Assembly (NCBI GenBank): GCA_003427395.1
Contig: BFEA01000863.1
Span: 206,019 to 232,053 of the forward strand
Source: Chara braunii
Taxonomy: Eukaryota; Streptophyta; Charophyceae; Charales; Characeae
Direction: 5' to 3'
DNA: 26,035 nucleotides
This document shows, one piece after another, positions 19,428 through 26,035 of this stretch. A model generated the notes under the pieces. It was not told where the DNA came from. It saw only the letters and a list, made by a program, of their open reading frames with translations, and searched no databases. Position 1 is the stretch's first letter, and every line of letters starts with the position of its first letter. A program made the translations under genes and the position numbers.

Positions 19428-20368
19428 ATGGTCTTAGTAAAGAAAGTAGGAGAATGCTCTACTTCCTTCCCTCCTTCGATTGCGAAACTCTTGGATGAGT
19501 ATAAAGATCTACAAATCGAACCAACGGGAATAACTGTGCGTGCTATAAAGCACACCATTGAAATTATTCCTGGCAGTAAGATTCTCAAGGGCCCTATCTA
19601 CAGAATGTCTCCTAGGGAACTTGAGGAAGTCAGAAAACAACTGTAGAACTTAACAGAGAAACGATGGATTCGCCCTATAGCTCTTTTCCTTATTGTGCCC
19701 CTGTCCTATTCGTGCCCGAAAGGAAAGGTGAGTTGCGTCTCTATATTGATTATAGAGGGTTGAATGTCGTCACTGTTAGGAATGTCGAACCTCTTCCACG
19801 AATTGACGACTTGTTGAACCAGTTGCAGGACTGCAAGCTCTTCAGTAAAATTGATCTGAAGTCTGGATACCACCAGATCGAGGTGGATCCCGCAGATCAA
19901 CACAAGACTGCATTCCGAACAAGGTATGGTCACTACGAGTTTGTGGTAATGCCTTTCGGACTGACTAATGTCTAAGCGACCTTCCAAAGATCTATGAATG
20001 AACTCTTTCGTCAATGGTTGGATCAGTTCGTCATTGTCTATCTCGATGACATTCTAGTGTATAGTAAGATACTAGAAGATCACGAGAAACACCTACGTCT
20101 AGTGTTAGCAAAGTTGCGTGAGGGCAACTTCAAGCTAAATCCAAAAAAGTATGAATTTGCTAAGTCCGAAGTTTTATACTTAGGACATATAGTAAACGAA
20201 GATGGCCTAAGGCCAGAAGAAAAGAAGATATTAGCAATTAGAGATGGGCCACGACCTAAGTCGATAACTGAACTAGGATTTTTTCTTGGTTTGGCAAGTT
20301 ATTATAGGAAGTTCGTTAGGAACTTCTCACTGATCGTCGCACCAATGAGAAGATTATTGAAGAAATAA
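19428..20368 (+). pseudogene. Gypsy reverse transcriptase domain
   Basis: This domain copies element RNA into DNA. Conserved blocks run in order: the lead-in [60 protein letters not shown] with the first catalytic Asp, [15 protein letters not shown], and the catalytic YLDDILVYS with YLDD at 20039-20050. The thumb region EFAKSEVLYLGHIVNEDGL follows. In-frame stops at about 19644 (TAG after KQL) and 19973 (TAA after FGLTNV), plus a frame change near 20367, kill the protein. All catalytic Asp residues remain. Confidence 0.95.
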
Positions 20369-20729
20369 AATGTTTGGTCGTGGGACAAAGACTGTGAGTC
20401 TTTGTTCAAAAAGTTGAAATATGTTTTGACTCACAACCCAGTTCTGAAAATTGTTGCCCCGTCTCTACCCTTCATTGTCACTACTGGTCGGTATGGGATT
20501 GGCGTTGTTTTCCAGCAGGATGACGACAAGGGCTACAGGCCCATAGAGTTTATGTCTGCACGACTGTCGTCGAAAAAGGTTGTCAACTCCACCTATGAAA
20601 GGGTGTTATATGCCTTAGTCTGTGCACTAAACACGTGGAAGCACTACTTATTAGGGAGGCACTTTACTGTGTACTCAGACCACTCTACTCTGAAGTGGAT
20701 AAAAAGACACAGCCTAGGCTCTCTGATAG
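20369..20729 (+). pseudogene. Gypsy RNase H domain
   Basis: Degrades the RNA strand during reverse transcription. Recognisable blocks are WDKDCESLFKKLKYVLTHNP, the region IVTTGRYGIGVVFQQDDDKG (the family normally reads TDAS, so the first catalytic Asp appears to be lost), RPIEFMSARLSSKKVVNSTY, ERVLYALVCALNTWKHYLLG and FTVYSDHSTLKW with the last catalytic Asp. A frameshift near 20715-20735 separates it from the tether FDFELKTIKGKFIVVADALS. Confidence 0.9.
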
Positions 20730-21640
20730 TTGGTACGATGGTCTGCGTTTATTGATACCTTTGATTTTGAATTAAAAACGATCAAAGGTAAGTTTATTGT
20801 GGTTGCAGATGCATTGTCCAGACGGAGTGATTTCTTTGGTGCAATTGTCTCTTATCTGGATATTGGGAGTGATTTGAAAGATAGAATTCGGCAAGGATAT
20901 GCTACTGACCCTATTTGGAAGCCTATCATTAACGTCCTTGCAAAAGACCCAACTCTACTTCCCAACTACCGTGTAACCGATGGTTTGCTTTTCTTGTTAG
21001 GCCAGATTGAACAAAGATTGTGTATTCCTCACAAGGAAGAGATTAAAAGTCTGTTAATTGGGGAATGTCACGATTCTGAGGGTTATTTTGGATTCAAGAA
21101 AACTTACGCAGAGGTTAGGGAGCGTTTTGAATGGAAGGGATTAAAGGAAGACGTACCAACTTACGTGCGTACCTGTCTGGTGTGTCAGAGAAACAAACCT
21201 TCACATGAGAATCCACTTGGTCTCATGACACCATTACTAATTCCGAGTGAATCAGGTGAGTCCATCTCAGTTGATTTCATGAGCCTCACTAAGAGCCGTA
21301 ATGACAATAGTTAAGTAATGGTTGTTGTGGATCGTTTCTCTGAATATGCCATGTTTATTTCCTTACCTAAGTAAGAACTGAACTTGTGATCCAAAAATTT
21401 CAGATGTGATGGGTGACTGAAAATGGGTTTCCCCTCTCCATTGTGTCTGATCGTGATGCAAAGTTCACAAGTATGCCATGGCAAAAGCTGATGGAAGCAT
21501 ACGGTACACGTTTGACCATGTCGTCAGGGCGACATCCTGAAACGAATGGACAAAGTGAGCAGATGAACCGATTGTGCCAACAACTCTTGCGCATGTATGT
21601 GAGACCCGATCAGATTGATTGGGATACCCAAAATAGCAAG
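20730..21640 (+). pseudogene. Gypsy integrase, zinc and catalytic core
   Basis: Inserts element DNA into the host genome. After the VADALSRR tether, the zinc-binding domain reads LLIGECHDSEGYFGFKKTYA then CLVCQRNK. The family has H-H-C-C; here the second His (GHFG) is Tyr, a single C-to-T change. The core has DDE residues in ISVDFM, SDRDAKFTS and TNGQSEQMN. In-frame stops occur at 21312-21314 and in 21371-21420, and a one-base frameshift near 21626 moves the frame to the C-terminal part. The domain is recognisable but could not work. Confidence 0.93.
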
Positions 21641-22325
21641 TGCATATAACAACAGTGTTCACACCGCTATGGGTCGTACACCAAATGCACTGCACAAGGG
21701 GTGGAAACCTAGGTGTCCCATTGATGTGTTAACGCGGGACCAGTTCCTTAGGTTACCTCCAGGGACACGAGGATATGCAGTTTTGTTTCAAGAAGACATA
21801 AAGAAGGTAAAAGATAATTTAAAGAAAGCTTGGGACCAGATGATCGAACAAGCGAATAAACATCGTCGACCATCTACATTTAAGGAAGGTGATTTCGTCT
21901 GGGTAAAGTCCAAAGAGTTTTCCTTAGAAGAAGATGTGTCTCAGAAACTTATGCCTGTCTATTTTAGACCCTGGGAAGTTCTCAAAGTAATAGGAGATGC
22001 AGAGGGACCGTCTTATCGCATTGATATTCCCCCTCATCTCAAAACATATCCTGTCTTTCACGCGTCCAAACTATTGCCCTATGTAGAAGGGAATGAATTT
22101 CCAAACAGACCCTCTATGATTCCGCCATCTATGGAAGGCAGATATGAGGTAGACAAAATCATAGAGCATGGTTACTTCTCTACGGGAGGACGCGGACGAC
22201 CTCAGAAGCAGTTCAAGGTACGTTTTAAGTCTGAAGCACCATCTGAGGACAGATGGTTTAGTAAACGAGTACTTGAAACTGCTCCTGATATTGTCGCTGC
22301 TTATGAACGAGCATTAAAGTCCTAA
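21615..22325 (+). pseudogene. Gypsy integrase C-terminal region: GPY/F module and chromodomain-like tail
   Basis: An uninterrupted frame of 236 codons. It opens with the end of the catalytic core (SAYNNSVHTAMGRTPNALHK), then a helical KKVKDNLKKAWDQMIEQANK stretch and FKEGDFVWVKSKEF, followed by the GPY/F module with YFRPWEVLKVIGDAEGPSYR and YPVFHASKLLPY. The tail YEVDKIIEHGYFSTGGRGRP and FKVRFKSEAPSEDRWF then LETAPDIVAAYERALKS follows the chromodomain pattern (YEVEKIL, LVKWKGY, TWEP), but the KW pair is RF. Such tails direct integration to particular chromatin. This is the best-preserved reading frame of the element. Confidence 0.88.
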
Positions 22326-22329
22326 ATAT

Positions 22330-22364
22330 TTATGCGGTGGAACTCGAAAATGGGCCGGCAGGAA
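22330..22364 (+). other. Candidate polypurine-tract region before the 3' LTR
   Basis: Plus-strand synthesis normally primes from a purine tract just upstream of the 3' LTR. Here GGGCCGGCAGGAA abuts the LTR at 22365 and is only moderately purine-rich, so either the tract has decayed or it is unusual. Confidence 0.35.
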
Positions 22365-23362
22365 TGTAGTAACCCTATTCAGAAGTAGCCTGGGACCCAG
22401 AACTCAGCCCCAGGCAACACACACCTGAGATGGTCTGCGCTGGGCTGTGTGACCACGACACGCCCCGGCCTGAGTCTGTCGCGTATGGCTGTGTGACCGA
22501 ACGTTGCTCACAGGAAATTCAAGGGTCAAAGTAAACTGTAGAGTCAAAGGTTCCACACCCAGGCCCTTGGTTGGATACACTCACTTGCTGTGCGCAGGTA
22601 CCCCGAAAGCATCCAGGCCGGAGAGAATTCGGTTTCAGACCAATCTGGGCCCTCGTTTGCATGGAGCTCTGGACGGCTGAGGGATGCAACATCCGGGGTC
22701 CAGACCCCCCGTCAACGCTACATAAGCGCTGACTTCCTGGCTTTGACATTCATTCAGTCTTACGTCAAATGCTGACTTCACGCGTTGCCGAAGCGATGCT
22801 TGCTCAACGCTGACACTGGTAGACGCTGGCTTCGCGCCGGCATTTGGGAGATCACGGCGACGCGCTGCTGGCTCGGCATGGTAGCTGGCTAGCTACTGTC
22901 TTCAAGGCATGCTGACGTGGCAGCTGCTGCCACGTGTTCTATTACGTGACCGGTTCTGCTGTTCTGATTCATCGTCACTCAGGAGGATATCATGACTGTG
23001 GGGTAATCGTGGATACGTACCTTGTCATCTTGAGGTCGACATTGCTTCAGTGCGCTGATGAGGGGCTGATGAGACGTGCCACGTGGCACATTGAGGTTAC
23101 TTCAGATACTCGTTCAGACTATTGATTATTGAGGTGTTGATCGAGGAGGGAGCCCGAAGTAGGAGTGAGCCCGAAGTAGGAGTGGGCCTTGTATTTATTT
23201 CCTCTCCTTTGTCTAATCTCCCTCCTCTCTCCTTCGTCTGTGTATGATTATCTCATCTCATTTTGTATGGACATGATTTTGACTATTGGTAATCATCAGC
23301 TGGTTGACCTTCATCTGGGTTTGCATTGTTGACGACTGTCTTCACAATCTGGGTTCATTGCA
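22365..23362 (+). repeat. 3' LTR of the gypsy element (998 bp)
   Basis: Aligns end to end with 14859-15862. Differences include about 45-50 substitutions, loss of a 25 bp stretch present in the 5' LTR, and a 17 bp tandem duplication at 23150-23183 (unit GAGCCCGAAGTAGGAGT). The palindromic G-box is kept at 23076-23089. Confidence 0.95.
23076..23089. promoter_or_regulatory. Palindromic G-box in the 3' LTR
   Basis: Exact copy of the GTGCCACGTGGCAC palindrome of the 5' LTR. In this position it could influence DNA to the right, but no gene is seen there. Confidence 0.45.
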
Positions 23363-23770
23363 AAATATTCTACAAAACAAATTGGAAAAACAGGGAAGGT
23401 AAAACACAAAGTTGGACCAGGCTTGGGCCCCAGGGGGTACAATGAAAAGATGGGCACTAACCTGGATACAATGCGAATTCTAATGTTTAAACAGGATGCA
23501 ACGCAGATTTATCCTATTGCTAATTTCAATTAAGTGAATGTTAATGTTACTTTTTGTCAATTTGAACATTCCCAACAGGATTATCTTCACTGATTTTCTT
23601 TTTTTTTTATTAAACCACTAGTACCTCCGAGCCTGTTTTTGCCAACCCTGAATTTCACTGCGCACCGAAAGTTGCCGAGCCTGGGTCCCATTGTGTTTTC
23701 TTTTATGCTTCTCTTCGGAAATCGGAAAAAAAAAGAACAAAAATAAAAAATAAAAATAACAAACTACGCT
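23363..23770. other. AT-rich non-coding stretch
   Basis: No gene seen. Contains a T run at about 23600-23608 and an A-rich stretch at about 23727-23760. It starts with the AAAT that matches the base quartet left of the element. Confidence 0.5.
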
Positions 23771-23772
23771 AG

Positions 23773-24100
23773 GGACGTGAAAGCGGCCGGATGCAGATTT
23801 TGGGGTACATGTGAGAGTATGCACCTCCAACGGGCATTACAGCCCTGCTGAAATCACGGCAGCAGGAACAAACAAAAGAAAAAAAACAAAAACTCAGCAA
23901 CAACTCTTTGGACGTGAAAGCAACTAGATACAGAATCTGGAGTACCTGTGACAGTACGCCCTCCGAACGGGCATTACAGCCCTGCTGTAATCACGACAGC
24001 AGGAAAAAAACAAAACAAAGAAAAAGAAAACAAAAAAGCAACAACACTTTGGACGTGAAAGCAGCTGGATACAGAATCTGGAGTACGAGTAAGAATGTGC
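23773..24100. repeat. Tandem repeat of about 137-141 bp, roughly 2.4 copies
   Basis: Units begin GGACGTGAAAGC at 23773, 23910 and 24051. Each full unit runs through a GGATRCAGA stretch and GGGCATTACAGCCCTGCTG to an A-rich spacer. Within the unit CCTGCTGT and ACAGCAGG form an 8 bp stem over a 7-base loop in copy 2. The first 22 bases, reverse-complemented, match the 31 bp repeat core at 10388 at about 18 of 22 positions. Confidence 0.9.
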
Positions 24101-24400
24101 CCCCCATTGCAAAGTGTCAGCTGCCCGTGGAATGCGCCTTTCCTCTCCTTGGCAGGGCACGGGTAGATGCGTTCCTTTGAGTACACTGATGTGAGCACAT
24201 CTCCTTCACGGGCTTCCCTGACATCCTTCCTTTTTTCTTTACTTCTCTTTTTTCTTTTTTTTTGGTAACGGGAAATACAACTGATGCCGAGCCTCTGGTC
24301 TCCGAACTCTTCGGGGAAAATGGGAAAACGTCCACTTCTCTATACTACTAAAAGTTGTAAAGGTCCCGCTGACATGCTCGGTCGCGGGCCCAAGGGAAAC
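24101..24400. other. No recognisable gene
   Basis: A pyrimidine-rich stretch at 24226-24262 with T runs is the only notable feature before the composition turns GC- and purine-rich at about 24400. Confidence 0.4.
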
Positions 24401-24903
24401 CCGTGGAGGGGTGGAACTGGGTAGGGGAACCGGTGCAGGGGCGAGGCGCAGGCCGAGGCGGGCAGGGAAAAGCGAACCAGGCGAAAAGCCACGCGGGCGG
24501 GCGAAAAGCCACGCGGGTGGGTGCAGGGCGGATGCGAGGTCCAGGGGGCGGAGGCCCAGGCCGACGCGCGCAGCGGAAACTGAAGCGGGCCAAGGGCAGC
24601 GTGGAACGGCAGGGGTCAACGGAACACTGGAGTGGAAGGCGGGGGCGGACGGAAGGGTGGCGAGAGCGAAGTGCAGCAAGCGCAGCGGTAGTACGGGCTC
24701 AGGGGGACATTGCGCGAACGGGAAGCAAGGGTTGTCGTCGTGCGGAGGAGCGGGAGGAGGAAGGGGGGAAGAGCAGGAGGAGCAACAGGAGGAGGAGGAG
24801 GAAGAGCGGGAGGAGCAGTAGGAGGGCGAACGGGAGAAGGACGATCCACCATCACTTGTTGTTAAGCGGTGTGAAAGGGAGGACGCACGCGCGCGCGCGC
24901 GCG

Positions 24904-24951
<48 letters not shown>

Positions 24952-25016
24952 CAACGATAGGATGAGCAACACACTGGCCAACAGGTAAGTCTCCAACCTC
25001 GTGACTGGCATCACGC
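24401..25016. repeat. Purine-rich, GC-rich minisatellite DNA
   Basis: The + strand is dominated by G and A, with degenerate GGAGGA/GGAAGAG units. It includes an exact-period 20 bp duplication (GCGAAAAGCCACGCGGG plus three bases) at 24481-24520 and a (CG)n(GA)n compound microsatellite at 24886-24947. The open frames through it (Gly/Arg/Glu-rich) come from composition and are not called genes. Confidence 0.75.
24886..24947. repeat. Compound (CG)n(GA)n microsatellite
   Basis: About sixteen CG units switch directly to about fourteen GA units. An uninterrupted alternating CG run of this length is a classical Z-DNA-forming sequence. Confidence 0.97.
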
Positions 25017-25153
25017 TACTTCCATCGATAGGATGAGCAAAATCGAATGAATCTTCCGCTATAACATCGGAATATACACTACTACTGGCAGTGTATATTT
25101 CCATGTTCTAGCGGTAGATTCGTTCGATTTTGCTCATCCTGTCCATTGAAGTA
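25017..25153. repeat. Foldback element: 63 bp arms, 11 bp loop
   Basis: The arm 25017-25079 is the reverse complement of 25091-25153 with eight mismatches and no gaps. The loop is 25080-25090. The inner arm carries CGATAGGATGAGCAAAATCG, and a partial extra copy CGATAGGATGAGCAA lies at 24954-24968. It could be a MITE-like foldback or a hairpin RNA precursor. No target duplication is obvious. Confidence 0.85.
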
Positions 25154-25165
25154 CCCTCTCTCTCT

Positions 25166-25200
<35 letters not shown>

Positions 25201-25322
25201 ACGTGTGGCAGGAGCGGCACCGGGAGGAGGACCAGGGGCGGAAGGAGGGAGAGCGGGAGGAGCAGCAGGAGGGGGAGCTGGAGAAGGACGATACATCATT
25301 TGTTGTCATTAAGTGGTGTGAA

Positions 25323-25368
<46 letters not shown>

Positions 25369-25833
25369 CGCGCAGACTGCCGATGGGTGAGGGCACGGTC
25401 TGCGGGACGAGCGGGAGGAGTAGCGGGAGGAGGAAGGGGGGAAGAGCAGGAGGAGCAGCGGGAGGAGGAGGAGGAAGAGCTTTCAGGGAAGGGGGGAGGT
25501 AGAGGTCGGGATGTAGAAATGGGATCGGAGATGGAAGTCGGGATCGGGAGACAGAGGTGGGGATCGATGGGGGGAAGTGGGGGAAAGGAAGTCGGGATGG
25601 GGAGGGAAGTCGCTGGACGGAGGTCGGGGGAAGGAGGTGGGAGGAGGGAGTCGGGATCGGGGGAGAGAGGCAGGGTTGTCACGCGGGGGCCCCCGGGGCA
25701 AAGCCGGGGTACGAGTTTGACCCCCGGACCCCCGCCGCGGGGGTGCCCCACCCCCACCCACCCCAAAACACCCTCGCCGGTGCCCCGACCCCCTCACCCC
25801 TGCTGGGCCCCGCACCCCCACTTTCGCCTCCCC
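25154..25833. repeat. Microsatellites and purine-rich minisatellites
   Basis: An (AC)n run at 25171-25198, a (GA)n run at 25327-25362, and G-rich repeats of the type AGTCGGGATCGGG at 25500-25680 are followed by a G/C-run stretch at 25684-25810. Segment 25281-25330 (GGAGAAGGACGAT then TTGTTGT then GGTGTGAAA) repeats 24833-24875. Closely spaced G runs could form quadruplexes. No coding region is supported. Confidence 0.75.
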
Positions 25834-25871
25834 CTGTCTCTTATACACATCTAGATGTGTATAAGAGACAG
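25834..25871. other. Nextera mate-pair junction adapter (sequencing artefact)
   Basis: CTGTCTCTTATACACATCT at 25834-25852 is followed immediately by its exact reverse complement AGATGTGTATAAGAGACAG at 25853-25871. These are the two 19 bp Tn5 mosaic ends joined as in the Nextera mate-pair circularisation junction. Translation gives the familiar contaminant peptide SYTHLDVYKRQ. This is not genomic DNA, and sequence on its two sides comes from the ends of one circularised library fragment. Confidence 0.98.
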
Positions 25872-26035
25872 GGACACGGGAGTATGAAGTTTTGTTTCAA
25901 GAAGACATAAAGAAGGTAAAAGATAATTTAAAGAAAGCTCGGGACCAGATGATCGAACAAGCGAATAAACATCGTCGACCATCTACATTTAAGGAAGGTG
26001 ATTTCGTCTGGGTAAAGTCCAAAGAGTTTTCCTTA
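25871..26035 (+). mobile_element. Fragment of a second copy of the gypsy family (integrase C-terminal region)
   Basis: After the adapter, the sequence aligns without gaps to 21762-21926 of the complete element with about five mismatches, mostly in the first 20 bases. The reading frame is open and encodes VLFQEDIKKVKDNLKKARDQ then FKEGDFVWVKSKEFSL, the helical stretch before the GPY/F module. It is cut by the window end. The mismatches argue for a different genomic copy from the one in this window. Its placement here is doubtful because of the adapter. Confidence 0.93.

Larger units (their letters stand above)
14859..23362 (+). mobile_element. Ty3/gypsy LTR retrotransposon, chromovirus-like, nearly complete but inactive
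   Basis: Two LTRs beginning TGTAGTAACCCT and ending GGGTTCATYGCA bound an internal region with an initiator-Met PBS, then gag, protease, RT, RNase H, integrase and a chromodomain-like end. RNase H before integrase is the gypsy order. Total length is 8,504 bp. Four-base flanks match (AAAT at 14855-14858 and 23363-23366), a weak target-duplication signal since 5 bp is usual. Protein frames are interrupted by point stops and frameshifts throughout. By eye the LTRs differ at about 45-50 of some 975 aligned positions plus three main indels, indicating an old insertion. A fragment of another copy of the family ends the window. Confidence 0.96.

Noticed and set aside
24403-24960. Gly/Arg/Glu-rich open frame of 185 codons as a structural or RNA-binding protein
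   Set aside because: Composition follows the purine-rich minisatellite, overlapping frames are equally open, and it ends in a (CG)n(GA)n run.
24862-25104. Minus-strand open frame ending in Ala-Arg and Leu-Ser repeats
   Set aside because: Formed by the (CG)n(GA)n microsatellite and one arm of the foldback.
25834-25871. Perfect 38 bp palindrome as a biological terminator, operator or recombination site
   Set aside because: It is exactly two Tn5 mosaic ends in the mate-pair junction arrangement, a library adapter.
25871-26035. A second gypsy insertion adjacent to the minisatellite block
   Set aside because: The sequence is a genuine family fragment, but its adjacency depends on the adapter junction, so insertion at this position is not supported.

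Overview
This is a nuclear window from a large, repeat-rich eukaryotic genome on the green-plant side. The evidence is an initiator-Met-type primer binding site, a Ty3/gypsy element ending in GPY/F and chromodomain-like modules, an L1-like LINE with a plant-type zf-RVT tail, and a plant-like annexin. Abundant compound microsatellites, an N gap and a Nextera mate-pair junction adapter indicate a draft short-read scaffold. A streptophyte alga such as Chara would fit, but that is inference. There is no operon-like organisation; nearly all coding signal is decayed transposon.

Layout. 1-6205: degenerate L1-like LINE on the + strand (acidic ORF1 remnant, APE-type endonuclease, reverse transcriptase, zf-RVT tail, A-rich end), broken by many stops and frameshifts and truncated by the window edge. 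6206-11560: no convincing gene. It holds a GGCC-rich stretch followed by a PBS-like site, CTT/CTC/GA microsatellites, a 4 x 31 bp tandem repeat, and a nested AACT/AGTT repeat. 11574-13256: minus-strand annexin gene, 3' part only. Its last coding segment is followed downstream by three decayed tandem copies of that same segment (period about 216-258 bp), each starting at an AG dinucleotide. 13381-13683 is an N gap where the 5' part of the annexin gene would lie. 13764-14858: GGCC-rich DNA with no gene seen.

14859-23362: a nearly complete Ty3/gypsy retrotransposon of about 8.5 kb with 1,004 and 998 bp LTRs, PBS, coiled-coil and capsid gag with one CCHC knuckle, protease, RT, RNase H, integrase, GPY/F and a chromodomain-like C-terminus. 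It is dead: there are in-frame stops in protease, RT and integrase, several frameshifts, and the second integrase zinc-ligand His is Tyr. By eye the LTRs differ by about 45-50 substitutions (about 5%) plus indels. Its untranslated leader carries about sixteen copies of a TGACGTGG(CA)-like motif.

23363-25833: a roughly 140 bp tandem repeat, then strongly purine-biased GC-rich minisatellite DNA with a 137 bp foldback. 25834-25871 is an exact 38 bp Nextera mate-pair junction (two 19 bp Tn5 mosaic ends), followed to the window end by 165 bp of a second copy of the same gypsy family. The join there is probably chimeric, so linkage across 25834 should not be trusted.
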